Source: Kaistella faecalis (GTDB lineage Bacteria > Bacteroidota > Bacteroidia > Flavobacteriales > Weeksellaceae). Taken from it: DNA of 64,000 bases. Made by a program: the position numbers and the translations under genes. Within the stretch, counting starts at the first letter, position 1. Every line of letters starts with the position of its first letter. Shown here in pieces: positions 52,847 to 61,618 of the stretch. The DNA is taken from contig NZ_CP078067.1 of the NCBI RefSeq assembly GCF_019195395.1, positions 1,379,783 through 1,443,782 on the forward strand. The letters run 5' to 3'. Under the pieces are notes generated by a model that had not been told where the DNA came from, searched no databases, and was given only the letters and a program-made list of their open reading frames with translations.

Positions 52847-52854
52847 CAAATTTA
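52847..52854 (-). promoter_or_regulatory. -7 promoter element immediately before tsaB
   Basis: TAAATTTG on the minus strand, 4 bases before the ATG at 52842, predicts a leaderless or near-leaderless tsaB mRNA. Confidence 0.55.
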
Positions 52855-52888
52855 ATAATCAAAAACCAATCTTCCGAAGATTTATTTT

Positions 52889-53641
52889 TTAGAGATTCTT
52901 ATAAACGGTTCTTGGTTCGCTCTGGGCACTCGGATAAATCGTTAAATCTGAAATCGCAACATGCTGCGGAGCGGTGATGCAGTAGGAGATGGCATCTGCA
53001 ATATCTTCCGGCTGTAAGGCTTTATAACCCTGATAAACGGTAGTCGCTCTTTCTTCATCGCCCTTAAAACGGACTTTCGAGAAATCAGTTTCTACCAGGC
53101 CGGGCTGAATATTGGTGACTTTAATTCCATATTCAGTAAGTTCGAGTCGCATTCCGTCGGAAATAACATCCACTGCTTTTTTCGATGCGCAATACACCAC
53201 GCCGTTGACGTAAGTCTGTCTCGCCGCAACGCTGGAAATATTTACAATATGACCGGATTTTCTTTGCTTCATCCCGGGAATTACGCATTTTGAAACGTAC
53301 AGCAATCCTTTCACATTTCCGTCGATCATTGCATCCCAATCTTCTGTATTTCCGTCTGAAAGTGGCTCCAGACCATGTGCATTCCCAGCATTATTAATCA
53401 GAACATCGATATTTTTCCAGGAATCGGGTAGGGAAGTGAATGCGTTTTCTACTTCAGTAAGATATCTTTGGTCGAAGTTTAAGGTGTAAATTTCAGTTTT
53501 GGCCGTTAGTTCAGTTTTAATCTGCTCCAAAACTTCGGTCCTTCTACCGCAAAGGATCAATCTGAATCCTTTTGCAGCAAGCAATTGCGCGGTGGCTTTA
53601 CCAATTCCGGAAGTTGCTCCGGTGATCAGCGCTGTTTTCAT
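52889..53641 (-). CDS. Short-chain dehydrogenase/reductase (SDR), YdfG-like
   Basis: A 250-residue classical SDR. TGATSGIG (7-14) binds NAD(P), NNAG is at 83-86, and the catalytic Ser137 (NISS), Tyr150 and Lys154 (YCASK) are in place. It is close to YdfG/serine 3-dehydrogenase, which reduces or oxidises 3-hydroxy acids, but the substrate is not certain. It is the last gene of the seven-gene run from rpiB, 18 bases after yraN. Confidence 0.9.
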   Translation of the reverse strand: MKTALITGATSGIGKATAQLLAAKGFRLILCGRRTEVLEQIKTELTAKTEIYTLNFDQRYLTEVENAFTSLPDSWKNIDVLINNAGNAHGLEPLSDGNTEDWDAMIDGNVKGLLYVSKCVIPGMKQRKSGHIVNISSVAARQTYVNGVVYCASKKAVDVISDGMRLELTEYGIKVTNIQPGLVETDFSKVRFKGDEERATTVYQGYKALQPEDIADAISYCITAPQHVAISDLTIYPSAQSEPRTVYKNL

Positions 53642-53659
53642 TGTATGGATTTTTATAAT

Positions 53660-54031
53660 TTAGTTTGCATCAAAACTCTGGAACGCGTCTTCGATATGAT
53701 TAAGCTGTAGAATTCCCTGTTCATCGGGAAGAACGGTAATGATATCAAACCTTACTTCTTTATCGATTTTTCTTTCGTTCATGAAAAAATCAGAACACAT
53801 TACGATGGATTTTATTTTCTTTTTGGTAACGGCTTCCTGAGGCTCGATTAGCGTATTGTAACTTCTCGCCTTCACTTCCGTAACAACGATGATCCCTTCA
53901 AATTCTGCAACAATATCGATTTCTGCTTTTTGATAGCGGAAGTTTCTGGCAAGAATCTTATAGTTCTTTTTGGCTAGAAATTCAGCTGCAAGATCTTCAG
54001 CAAGTTGCCCGAAATCGTTGTGGTCTGCCAT
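53660..54031 (-). CDS. yraN: YraN family protein (UPF0102), endonuclease-like fold
   Basis: A 123-residue protein with a PD-(D/E)xK-like pattern: GQLAEDLAAEFLAKKNYKIL at the start, then AEIDIVAEFEGIIVVTEVKAR with D54, E66 and K68-type positions. The YraN family resembles Holliday-junction resolvases, but no activity is established. It follows the LD-carboxypeptidase gene by 4 bases. Confidence 0.92.
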   Translation of the reverse strand: MADHNDFGQLAEDLAAEFLAKKNYKILARNFRYQKAEIDIVAEFEGIIVVTEVKARSYNTLIEPQEAVTKKKIKSIVMCSDFFMNERKIDKEVRFDIITVLPDEQGILQLNHIEDAFQSFDAN

Positions 54032-54035
54032 GACA

Positions 54036-54965
54036 TCAAAATTTTACTTCAACCTTTTTACCGACGGTCATTGAAATGTTTGCTCCAATAATCAGCGGTC
54101 TGTTATCGTATATATGACCGTTCGGAAATCCAAAAATCACCGGAAAATCATATTGGGAAATCCGTTCTGCGATAAGTTTATAAGAAAATTCATCAAAACT
54201 TTCTTCGTAGTTCATGTTCTCTTTTTCGTCTTCCATTAAGGTCATTCCACCAACGATAAGCCCTTTAATTTTGCGGAAAACTCCGGCAAGTTCAAGCGAC
54301 ATGAGCATTCTGTCCAAAGCATAGAATTTTTCACCGATATCTTCAATAAAAAGGATTTTATCTTTGAAATCAAAGGAATATTTTGTTCCTAAAAGTGCAT
54401 AGATCAAAGCTAAATTACCACCAACCAATTCACCTTCGGCGTTTCCTGATTTGTTGAAAGAATTATTTTGGATGGAATATTTTGGAAATTTTCCTTTAAG
54501 AATATCAAAAGTGAGGTCATATCCTTCGGGCGTTACTCCAAAACCTGATGTTTTAATCGTTTGGCCATGAATTGAGGCAAAATTATTTTTCAGTAAATAG
54601 CTTTGAATCACGGTATTATCGGAATATCCTATATACCATTTCGGCCTCTTTTTAAATTCTGAAAGTTTTAAATAATCCACCAAATGTTGACAGCCGTACC
54701 CTCCTCTGGAAGCCCAGACTGCCGAAATATCAGCGTCGTTCAGCGCCCAGTTCATATCGGAAATCCTTTCTGTTTCCGTACCCGCATAACTGTAACCCTT
54801 TGAAAATTTGGAATAAAGATGCTTGCCTACAACCGGCTCATAACCTTTAGCCCGAATTAGATTTAAACCTGTTTCAAGCTGGGATTCCTCTACAGAACCT
54901 GCCGGAGAAATCACCGCGATTCTGTCGCCTTTTTTAAGAGATTCCGGAAATATGATGGATTTCAT
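54036..54965 (-). CDS. LD-carboxypeptidase (S66 family)
   Basis: A 309-residue serine peptidase that trims the terminal D-Ala from tetrapeptides during murein recycling in the cytoplasm. The nucleophile Ser115 is in IGYSDNT, with WASRGGYGCQHLV before it (84-96) and the IEDIGEKFYALDRML Glu motif (about 205-219). The final His is likely in PNGHIYDN. There is no signal peptide, as expected. It overlaps the LysE-type gene by four bases (ATGA). Confidence 0.9.
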   Translation of the reverse strand: MKSIIFPESLKKGDRIAVISPAGSVEESQLETGLNLIRAKGYEPVVGKHLYSKFSKGYSYAGTETERISDMNWALNDADISAVWASRGGYGCQHLVDYLKLSEFKKRPKWYIGYSDNTVIQSYLLKNNFASIHGQTIKTSGFGVTPEGYDLTFDILKGKFPKYSIQNNSFNKSGNAEGELVGGNLALIYALLGTKYSFDFKDKILFIEDIGEKFYALDRMLMSLELAGVFRKIKGLIVGGMTLMEDEKENMNYEESFDEFSYKLIAERISQYDFPVIFGFPNGHIYDNRPLIIGANISMTVGKKVEVKF

Positions 54966-55645
54966 TTCTTAATCTGTTTTTGCCCTGTTCTTTCTGCTTC
55001 TTCCAATTGCCGGTCGAACTGGTTAAATTTCTTGAAACTCTGGAGAAAGATAAAGATACTGAATCCCACGAGAATAAAACCAACACCTTTGCGGATCTGA
55101 TTGGCAAGTCTTTCGGTAAGTTTGTAATGAAACTGCTTTGCGAGATAAATCTTAAAGAAGTCGATGGCGAGATAAGTACCGACTACCAATGCCATATAAA
55201 GAAGAAATTCGTCCAGCTTTGGGTAGGCATTTCTAACAGAAATTACTGTTACAAGCCAGAACAGCACAACACCTATATTTAAAATATTGAAGAAAAATCC
55301 GTTGAGAAAAGTCTTAAAATAGTTCTGACCAATCATTTTTTCCTCGCCGGCAAGATGCATCCTTGTTTTAGAAACCACCATATAAACCGCATAAATTAAA
55401 ATAATAAAAGAGGTTATACGGTAAAAACCCGGATGTTTATCAATGAGCTGTATTAAATCGGCACTTGCAAAAAATGCTGCGGTAATACACAAAATATCAG
55501 CGAAAATTACTCCTAAGTCAAGCGCCAATGCATGTTTCGGTCCACGCGAAAAACTGGTTTCAATCAAAAGAAAGAAAATGGGTCCTATGAACACGAGGCT
55601 GAGCATAATTCCCAAACCAATTGCCGAAATTATAAGTTCAAACAT
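54962..55645 (-). CDS. LysE family transporter
   Basis: A 227-residue membrane protein with about six hydrophobic segments; FIGPIFFLLIETSFSRGPKH (about 20-39) carries the LysE/RhtB GP-type start motif, though degenerate. NGFFFNILNIGVVLFWLVTV is the second characteristic block. The family exports amino acids such as lysine or homoserine; substrate is unknown. It overlaps the following gene and lies 3 bases after the 178-residue membrane protein gene. Confidence 0.82.
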   Translation of the reverse strand: MFELIISAIGLGIMLSLVFIGPIFFLLIETSFSRGPKHALALDLGVIFADILCITAAFFASADLIQLIDKHPGFYRITSFIILIYAVYMVVSKTRMHLAGEEKMIGQNYFKTFLNGFFFNILNIGVVLFWLVTVISVRNAYPKLDEFLLYMALVVGTYLAIDFFKIYLAKQFHYKLTERLANQIRKGVGFILVGFSIFIFLQSFKKFNQFDRQLEEAERTGQKQIKK

Positions 55646-55648
55646 ATT

Positions 55649-56185
55649 TTAATACTGAAATATATAATTCGTTCTGTCCTCCGAAAATTTATAATCCTTC
55701 ACCACACGAAAACCAAATAATCCGTCTTCTATATCGTATGTTATCAGTTTTTTATCTTTCATTTTTTCATAATCAAAAAACATTCGGGGCAGGTAGAATT
55801 CTTTATAAATCCCACGTTCCAGATTAATGGTAGTTGATCTGCCTTTCTGGGTAGAATATCTGCCTCTACTTCCCTGAATATCAGTAATTCCGTATGCATA
55901 CCTGTAGGTTTCCTGTTGCGGGCGCTTAGAGAAAACATAATTAACCAGGAAGAAACAATTAAAAAGTAAAGGTAATAAAATTAAAAAAAAGACCTGTTTA
56001 GTGACTTTCAACTTTAGAAATCGATACGAAATAGCCCCGAAAAAGACGAGAAATATAAAGCTTATCAACAGTGTTTTTACAGTTACAAAGGTGTATGTAA
56101 CGATCCTGAAAAACAGAAAAGCGTTCAGAATAAATCCAAACACTTTTACTAGATCGGAGAGAAAAGCGCTATAATGCGGAGACAT
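55649..56185 (-). CDS. Hypothetical two- to three-helix membrane protein
   Basis: A 178-residue protein with hydrophobic segments at about 12-28, 35-52 and 65-85, then a soluble C-terminal domain of about 90 residues (RYAYGITDIQGSRGRYSTQK and DIEDGLFGFRVVKDY). No family is recognised. Its ATG shares one base with the rnr stop (TAATG), so it is coupled to rnr. The C-terminal domain is probably outside the cytoplasm. Function unknown. Confidence 0.7.
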   Translation of the reverse strand: MSPHYSAFLSDLVKVFGFILNAFLFFRIVTYTFVTVKTLLISFIFLVFFGAISYRFLKLKVTKQVFFLILLPLLFNCFFLVNYVFSKRPQQETYRYAYGITDIQGSRGRYSTQKGRSTTINLERGIYKEFYLPRMFFDYEKMKDKKLITYDIEDGLFGFRVVKDYKFSEDRTNYIFQY

Positions 56186-58338
56186 TATTCCACAATCTTG
56201 AAATCCAACTGTTTCTGGATGAGATTGGCTTTCATTACTTTAATTTTTACTTCCTGACCCAGTTGATATTGATTTCCTGTTCGGGAACCTATTACTGCAT
56301 GATTCTTAGCATCATATTGGTAAGAATCATCCATCAGATCACGGAGTTTAATTAAACCTTCCGCGCCGTTTTCCGGGATCTGTACCCAGAACCCGAAATC
56401 TGCAACACCGGAAATTACGCCGGTAAATACTTCGCCCAAATGTTTCTCCATGAATTTAACCTGCATGAATTTAATGGAATCTCTTTCAGCATCGGCTGCC
56501 AACCGTTCCATCGCACTGCAGTGCTTGCTTTTTTCATCATAATCCTGTTTATTCGGTGATTTGCCGCCATCAAGATAATGCTGAAGCAATCGGTGAGCAA
56601 TTAAATCCGGATATCTTCTGATCGGGGAAGTAAAATGCGAATAAAACTCGAATCCTAAACCGTAATGTCCGATTGGATTTGTAGAATATATTGCTTTACT
56701 CATCGAGCGCATTGCTAAAGTCTCGATCATATTTTCTTCGCCCTTGCCTTTTACATCCGTTAATAAACGGTTGAGTGATTCAGCAACTTTTTTCGTGTTT
56801 GCCAGATCCATTTTATAACCAAAGGTGGATACAAATTCTCGAAGTGCTTCAAGTTTTGTAGGATCCGGATCGTCGTGAATTCTGTAAATAAAGGTATTTC
56901 CGGTAGGATCACCTTTTCTGTTCAGGGAAACAAATTCCGAAACTTTTCGGTTTGCCAAAAGCATAAATTCTTCAATCAAATGATTGGAATCTTTGCTTAC
57001 TTTAAAGTAAACACCAATCGGTTCGCTGTTTTCATCCAAATTAAAGCGTACTTCGCTACGATCGAAAGTAATTGCGCCATTATTAATTCTGTTTTTTCTT
57101 AGAATTTTAGCAAGTCTATCCAAAACCAGAATTTCTTCAGCTAAATCGCCTTCTTTGGTTTCAATTCTTTCCTGAGCTTCTTCATAACTGAATCTTCTGT
57201 CGGAATGAATTACGGTTCTGCCGAACCACTCCTTCACAACATCTGCATTTTCATCAAGTTCAAAAACGGCAGAAAAAGTATATTTATCTTCATTTGGTCG
57301 CAAAGAACAGACATCATTACTGAGAACTTCAGGAAGCATCGGCACCACTCTGTCTACCAAATAAACTGATGTTGCACGGTCGTACGCTTCATCGTCGAGC
57401 ATCGTTCCTGGAACCACGTAATGAGACACGTCGGCAATATGAACGCCGATTTCCCAGTTTCCGTTCTCTAATTTCTGGATTGATAAGGCATCGTCAAAAT
57501 CTTTAGCATCTTTAGGATCTATCGTAAAAGTGCAGATTTTACGCATATCGCGACGTTTTGCAACTTCGCTATCGTGGATTTGCCGGTCAATTTCTTCCGC
57601 TTCTCTTTCAACTTCTTCAGGGAAAGTGTACGGCAAGCCGTATTCTGCTAAAATCGAGTGAATTTCGGTCTCATGCTCGCCGGGAGCTCCTAAAACTTTA
57701 ATGATTTCGCCTTCGGGATTTTTCTCACCAGCTTTCCAGTCGGTCATTTTTACAACTACTTTATCACCATCTTCAGCGCCGGCAATTTTACCTTTGGGAA
57801 CAAAAATATCTGTATTGATCGTTTTTTTATCACAAACTACAAACCCAAAATCTTTGTGTTTAATCAGTTGGAAAGTTCCTACAAACTCGTCGCGGTTTCT
57901 TTCAATTACCTCAAGAACAGAACCTTCAAGTTTTTTTCCCTTAAAATGATAAGTTACGATAAGAACTTTGTCGCCCTGAAGTGCATCTTTCACATTTTTG
58001 GAGTGGATGAACACGTCGTCATCCAAATCATCCACTTTTACGTAAGCGTTGCCTGCCTGATTAAAATCGATGATTCCTGTCAGGGTTCCCTCAATCTTTA
58101 GGTTAATGATATATTTACCTTTCTCGGTTTCTTTAATCCGTTCGTCAGAAAGTAATTTGTGGAGTGACTGAATCACAAGTTCCCGCTGTCGCGGATTTTT
58201 ATAATCAATTCCATCTGCAATCTGCTTGTAATTGTAGATTTTAGTGGATTTCTGGTTCATAAATTTCAAGATTAAACGTCCTATTTCCTGGAGTTTCTGA
58301 TGGTTTTTATGAGATATAAATTTGCTTTTTTTTGCCAT
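56185..58338 (-). CDS. rnr: Ribonuclease R
   Basis: A 717-residue 3'-5' exoribonuclease that degrades structured RNA. An N-terminal winged-helix region (about 25-75) and two cold-shock domains come before the RNB catalytic core (CTFTIDPKDAKDFDDALSI, about 280-298, with the Mg-binding Asp cluster). FTSPIRRYPDLIAHRLL near 590 and a C-terminal S1 domain (GEVFTGVISGVADFGFWVQI) follow. It is coupled to a downstream membrane gene by a one-base overlap and lies 29 bases after rpiB. Confidence 0.96.
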   Translation of the reverse strand: MAKKSKFISHKNHQKLQEIGRLILKFMNQKSTKIYNYKQIADGIDYKNPRQRELVIQSLHKLLSDERIKETEKGKYIINLKIEGTLTGIIDFNQAGNAYVKVDDLDDDVFIHSKNVKDALQGDKVLIVTYHFKGKKLEGSVLEVIERNRDEFVGTFQLIKHKDFGFVVCDKKTINTDIFVPKGKIAGAEDGDKVVVKMTDWKAGEKNPEGEIIKVLGAPGEHETEIHSILAEYGLPYTFPEEVEREAEEIDRQIHDSEVAKRRDMRKICTFTIDPKDAKDFDDALSIQKLENGNWEIGVHIADVSHYVVPGTMLDDEAYDRATSVYLVDRVVPMLPEVLSNDVCSLRPNEDKYTFSAVFELDENADVVKEWFGRTVIHSDRRFSYEEAQERIETKEGDLAEEILVLDRLAKILRKNRINNGAITFDRSEVRFNLDENSEPIGVYFKVSKDSNHLIEEFMLLANRKVSEFVSLNRKGDPTGNTFIYRIHDDPDPTKLEALREFVSTFGYKMDLANTKKVAESLNRLLTDVKGKGEENMIETLAMRSMSKAIYSTNPIGHYGLGFEFYSHFTSPIRRYPDLIAHRLLQHYLDGGKSPNKQDYDEKSKHCSAMERLAADAERDSIKFMQVKFMEKHLGEVFTGVISGVADFGFWVQIPENGAEGLIKLRDLMDDSYQYDAKNHAVIGSRTGNQYQLGQEVKIKVMKANLIQKQLDFKIVE

Positions 58339-58367
58339 ATAGTATAGTTTATTTTGTGTAGTGAGGA

Positions 58368-58799
58368 TTAACAGAACGGGATCTTATTAACCCTGTTTTC
58401 ATGTCTACCTCCTTCAAAATCAGTGCCGAGGAATTTCTCAATAATCTCCACTGCAAGCTCCTGTGCAATGAATCTTGCCGGGATTGCAACCATGTTCGCA
58501 TTGTTATGTTTACGCGCTAGTTCAGCAAGTTCGGGCATCCAGCATAATGCACAACGTATCTGCTGATGTTTATTTGCAGTAATGGAAACGCCCTGTCCGC
58601 TGCCGCAAATCAAAATTCCAAAGTCACTTTCGCCATTTTCAACCGACGTCGCCGTGGGATGTACAAAATCCGGGTAATCTACAGCGTCTTTGGAATAAGT
58701 ACCAAAATCTTTTACCACGAAGTTGGCTTCCAGATGTTTTTTAATACTTTCTTTGTAATCGAAACCTGCATGATCGCAGGCAATGGCTATTTTTTTCAT
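58368..58799 (-). CDS. rpiB: Ribose 5-phosphate isomerase B
   Basis: A 143-residue RpiB enzyme interconverting ribose-5-phosphate and ribulose-5-phosphate. Motifs are ACDHAGFDYKESI (D9, H10), the catalytic CGSGQGVSITANK (C65) and the ring-opening region of RCALCW. The family also isomerises allose-6-phosphate. It is the first gene of the minus-strand run through rnr; its promoter, TAAATTTG, lies at 58829-58836. Confidence 0.94.
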   Translation of the reverse strand: MKKIAIACDHAGFDYKESIKKHLEANFVVKDFGTYSKDAVDYPDFVHPTATSVENGESDFGILICGSGQGVSITANKHQQIRCALCWMPELAELARKHNNANMVAIPARFIAQELAVEIIEKFLGTDFEGGRHENRVNKIPFC

Positions 58800-58828
58800 G
58801 ATTGAATTATTAAGTTGCAGATTTATTA

Positions 58829-58836
58829 CAAATTTA
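58829..58836 (-). promoter_or_regulatory. -7 promoter element for rpiB
   Basis: TAAATTTG on the minus strand, 29 bases before the rpiB ATG. Confidence 0.5.
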
Positions 58837-59361
58837 CTACTATTAATATAAACAGATTATTTTAAGCTATTAAATCCTGCAAAACGCCTCAAAATTGAAC
58901 GCTGCAGTTTTCTTTTTAACTAGTTAACAAGCATTGTGAGGATAAGTGTTAAATCATGTTGATAACTCCTCAAAAGATTTACTTTTATAATCCGTTTTTA
59001 ATTCCTAATGGAAAATGTTTGGAGATATTCAATGTAAATATTGAAGAAAGTTTCCGGGTGTAATTCGGGAAGTTTTCCATGAAGACATTTTCAATAAATA
59101 ATATATTTAAGATTTATTAACATATGTTGGGAAGCGTTAAAAAATGTTAACAATCAGCCACTTGTAATGTTAATGATTTATGAATTTAACTTCAACTACA
59201 TGTGTCAAAATATTTGCGCTTTATTTCTCCCCAAATCCGTCTGCTACAACAACAACTATCATTTCTTTTTTTTAAAAGAAAAATATAATGTAGATAAAAT
59301 GAGGCATTGGGGATTGTGGAATTTTAAGTTGAATAAAATTTTTATTCAGGTGAATAAATCT

Positions 59362-59369
59362 TAAATTTG
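59362..59369 (+). promoter_or_regulatory. -7 promoter element for pgk
   Basis: TAAATTTG ends 24 bases before the pgk ATG at 59394 and matches TAnnTTTG. Confidence 0.55.
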
Positions 59370-59393
59370 TGAAACTTAAAACAAGGGATTTGT

Positions 59394-60584
59394 ATGAAAA
59401 CAGTAAACGATTTTAATTTTAAAGATAAAAAAGCGTTGGTGCGCGTTGATTTTAATGTGCCGCAAAGTGCAGATTTAAAAGTTACAGATAATACGAGGAT
59501 TCAGGCAGTGAAACCAACGATTGATAAAATATTGAATGACGGAGGTTCTGTAATCCTCATGACTCATTTGGGTCGGCCAAAAGGAAAGGTTACAGAAGAG
59601 TTTTCTTTAAAAAACATTGTTGACGAAATAGAGGGAGTTTTAGGCAAAGAGGTTAAGTTCTGTGAAGACTGTATCGGGCCTGATGCAAAGGAAATGAGTA
59701 GTGATTTGCAACCCGGACAAATATTGCTTCTTGAAAATCTGAGATTCTATAATGAAGAAGAAAAAGGTGATCGCGAATTTGCTGAAAAACTTTCTAAATA
59801 TGCTGATGCTTATGTGAATGACGCTTTCGGAACAGCACACCGTGCGCACGCTTCCACAGCAATTATAGCTGAATATTTTCCAGAAACTAAATTTTTCGGT
59901 TTACTGATGGCTAAGGAACTTGAAGCGATTGATAAAGTGCTTGGCAGCGGCGAAAAACCTGTAACCGCGATTCTAGGAGGATCAAAAGTTTCGACAAAAA
60001 TTACTATTATAGAAAATATTTTACCGGCGATTGATAATCTGATTATTGGAGGTGGTATGGCGTTTACATTTGTGCGCGCTTTGGGCGGGAATATTGGAAA
60101 GTCCTTGTTGGAAGAAGATAAATTGACTCTGGCACTGGAAATTCTGGAAAAAGCAAAGGCCCAGAATGTGAAAGTATTTTTACCTACTGATGCCGTAATC
60201 GCCGATGAGTTCAGTAACGATGCGGAAAAAAAAGAAGTTGATATTTATGATATACCGGAAGGTTGGATGGGAATGGATGCCGGAACACGCACGAGAGTGC
60301 TGTTCCACGATGTTCTTATGAATTCACGTACTATTTTATGGAATGGGCCTATTGGTGTTTTCGAGATGCCTAACTTTTCGGCAGGAACAGTTGCCTTAGG
60401 CGACAGTATTGCGGAATCAACCAAAATGGGTGCATTTTCCCTTGTTGGAGGTGGAGACAGCGTGGCTTTTGTTAAAAAATTCGGTTACGATGATAAAGTG
60501 AGCTATGTTTCTACCGGCGGAGGTGCAATGTTGGAAAGTTTGGAGGGAAAAGAACTTCCAGGTGTAAAAGCAATCAACAGTTAA
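59394..60584 (+). CDS. pgk: Phosphoglycerate kinase
   Basis: A 396-residue glycolytic enzyme making ATP and 3-phosphoglycerate from 1,3-bisphosphoglycerate. RVDFNVP (17-23), MTHLGRPKG (about 55-63), the ILGGSKVSTKITIIENI segment and the C-terminal GGGDSVAF and STGGGAMLESLEGKELPGV blocks are all canonical. It is monocistronic, with its own promoter and a terminator at 60609. Confidence 0.97.
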   Translation: MKTVNDFNFKDKKALVRVDFNVPQSADLKVTDNTRIQAVKPTIDKILNDGGSVILMTHLGRPKGKVTEEFSLKNIVDEIEGVLGKEVKFCEDCIGPDAKEMSSDLQPGQILLLENLRFYNEEEKGDREFAEKLSKYADAYVNDAFGTAHRAHASTAIIAEYFPETKFFGLLMAKELEAIDKVLGSGEKPVTAILGGSKVSTKITIIENILPAIDNLIIGGGMAFTFVRALGGNIGKSLLEEDKLTLALEILEKAKAQNVKVFLPTDAVIADEFSNDAEKKEVDIYDIPEGWMGMDAGTRTRVLFHDVLMNSRTILWNGPIGVFEMPNFSAGTVALGDSIAESTKMGAFSLVGGGDSVAFVKKFGYDDKVSYVSTGGGAMLESLEGKELPGVKAINS

Positions 60585-60608
60585 TTTTATACTTCAAGTC
60601 ATCGAGAT

Positions 60609-60645
60609 AAAAAAAAGTTTCCGGATTAGCCGGAAACTTTTTTTA
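60609..60645. terminator. Terminator between pgk and a methyltransferase gene
   Basis: AAGTTTCCGG (60615-60624) pairs with CCGGAAACTT (60630-60639), flanked by A and T runs, 24 bases after the pgk stop. Confidence 0.85.
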
Positions 60646-60743
60646 TGAGTAAAGCTTAAATTGAAATTCCAGTTTAGAAAATTCTAAAAAGTGAAGAAAT
60701 CGACTCGAAATTGACCTTCAGAAACCTATCAAAAATTGAAAAT

Positions 60744-61562
60744 CTATTTTTTTTCGATCACGTATATCAAGCTTGAAAATTCGTCGTTTTTTAGTGCTTT
60801 AAAATTAGAAATTGCTCCAAAAACGAATCCTTTAAGCCAGGAAATTGGTGATTTCTTGTATTTTTCACTGAGCATAGAAATATAAAAGGCATCGAGTAGG
60901 AGAGGTCTGATATATTTAATGTTCCACTGATCATTGTTCATTAATTTTTCCATTCCCGTTTTTGAGAAGTGATAAATGTGTCGGGGAACGTCATAAGCGG
61001 CCCAAAATTCTTTATACCTTTTAGCATCGTAAGAGGTATGGTTAGGAACAGCAATTACAAGTAATCCATTGGTTTTTAACTTGTTATAAAATATATTTAA
61101 TATATCTTGCTGATTTTCAATATGTTCCAAAACATGCCAAAGAGTAATGGCATCCAAACTTCCGTTTTCTACGGAATCAAGTGTATCAACAAGCTTTGTT
61201 TTTGACAATTTTTCAGAAGCAAACTTTCTAGCAGAAGGATTAGGTTCATATCCGAATGTAGTAAAATCCTCTTCGATAAATTTTAAAAATTCTCCTGCAC
61301 CGCAACCATAATCCAGAACATTAGCATTCTTATGAAGTTCTTTCGCGAGAATATTCCTTTTAAAATTCAGATTGAAACCCTGTAGAAATTTGTAAACCTT
61401 TTGCTTGATCGACTCGGTATCCTGATAGTGTGAAATATATTCTTTACTCTCATAATACCTGCTGAGATTTTCAGGAATAGGTTCAGTTTTATAAATACCT
61501 GCAATGGATGTGTCAGTTAGAGTAAATTCTTCCTGAGTTAAAAAGTGATCTTTAATTATCAT
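60744..61562 (-). CDS. Class I SAM-dependent methyltransferase
   Basis: A 272-residue methyltransferase. Motif I is VLDYGCGAGEFLKFIE (about 86-101), and AITLWHVLEHIENQQDI (about 139-155) is post-motif II/IV, as in 3-demethylubiquinone-type or Ubi-related methyltransferases. The N-terminal AGIYKTEPIPENLSRYYES segment is common to a Bacteroidetes group. Residues 240-272 are hydrophobic at places, so peripheral membrane contact is possible. The substrate is unknown. It follows mnmG on the same strand after 57 bases, across a parS site. Confidence 0.85.
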   Translation of the reverse strand: MIIKDHFLTQEEFTLTDTSIAGIYKTEPIPENLSRYYESKEYISHYQDTESIKQKVYKFLQGFNLNFKRNILAKELHKNANVLDYGCGAGEFLKFIEEDFTTFGYEPNPSARKFASEKLSKTKLVDTLDSVENGSLDAITLWHVLEHIENQQDILNIFYNKLKTNGLLVIAVPNHTSYDAKRYKEFWAAYDVPRHIYHFSKTGMEKLMNNDQWNIKYIRPLLLDAFYISMLSEKYKKSPISWLKGFVFGAISNFKALKNDEFSSLIYVIEKK

Positions 61563-61594
61563 AAATTATAAAACGTATAGTGGAATACCTTTAA

Positions 61595-61610
61595 TGTTTC
61601 ACGTGAAACA
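61595..61610. promoter_or_regulatory. parS-type palindrome (ParB/Spo0J binding site), downstream of mnmG
   Basis: TGTTTCACGTGAAACA is an exact copy of the canonical bacterial parS palindrome, bounded by A and T so that the full palindrome is 18 bp (61594-61611). It lies 8 bases after the mnmG stop. ParB loads here and, via CTP-dependent sliding, helps partition the chromosome. Confidence 0.85.
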
Positions 61611-61618
61611 TATAAAAA

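Larger units (their letters stand above)
58800..59393. other. 594-bp A+T-rich intergenic region, candidate replication origin
   Basis: No gene is supported here; one short open frame at 59167-59364 has Cys/Asn-rich content and no start context. The region has a rpiB promoter at one end and a pgk promoter at the other. It holds many GTTAA/TTAAC motifs (for example at 58922, 58947, 59115, 59136, 59144 and 59169) and TGTTGATAA (58957-58965), which differs by one base from the DnaA box TGTGGATAA. TGTGAGGATAA (58935-58945) is also DnaA-box-like with extra bases. An oriC role is conjecture; see findings. Confidence 0.35.

Noticed and set aside
59167-59364. A 65-residue plus-strand frame in the rpiB-pgk gap
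   Set aside because: Low-complexity Asn/Tyr/Phe content, no similarity to any family I know, and it runs into the pgk promoter element at 59362.
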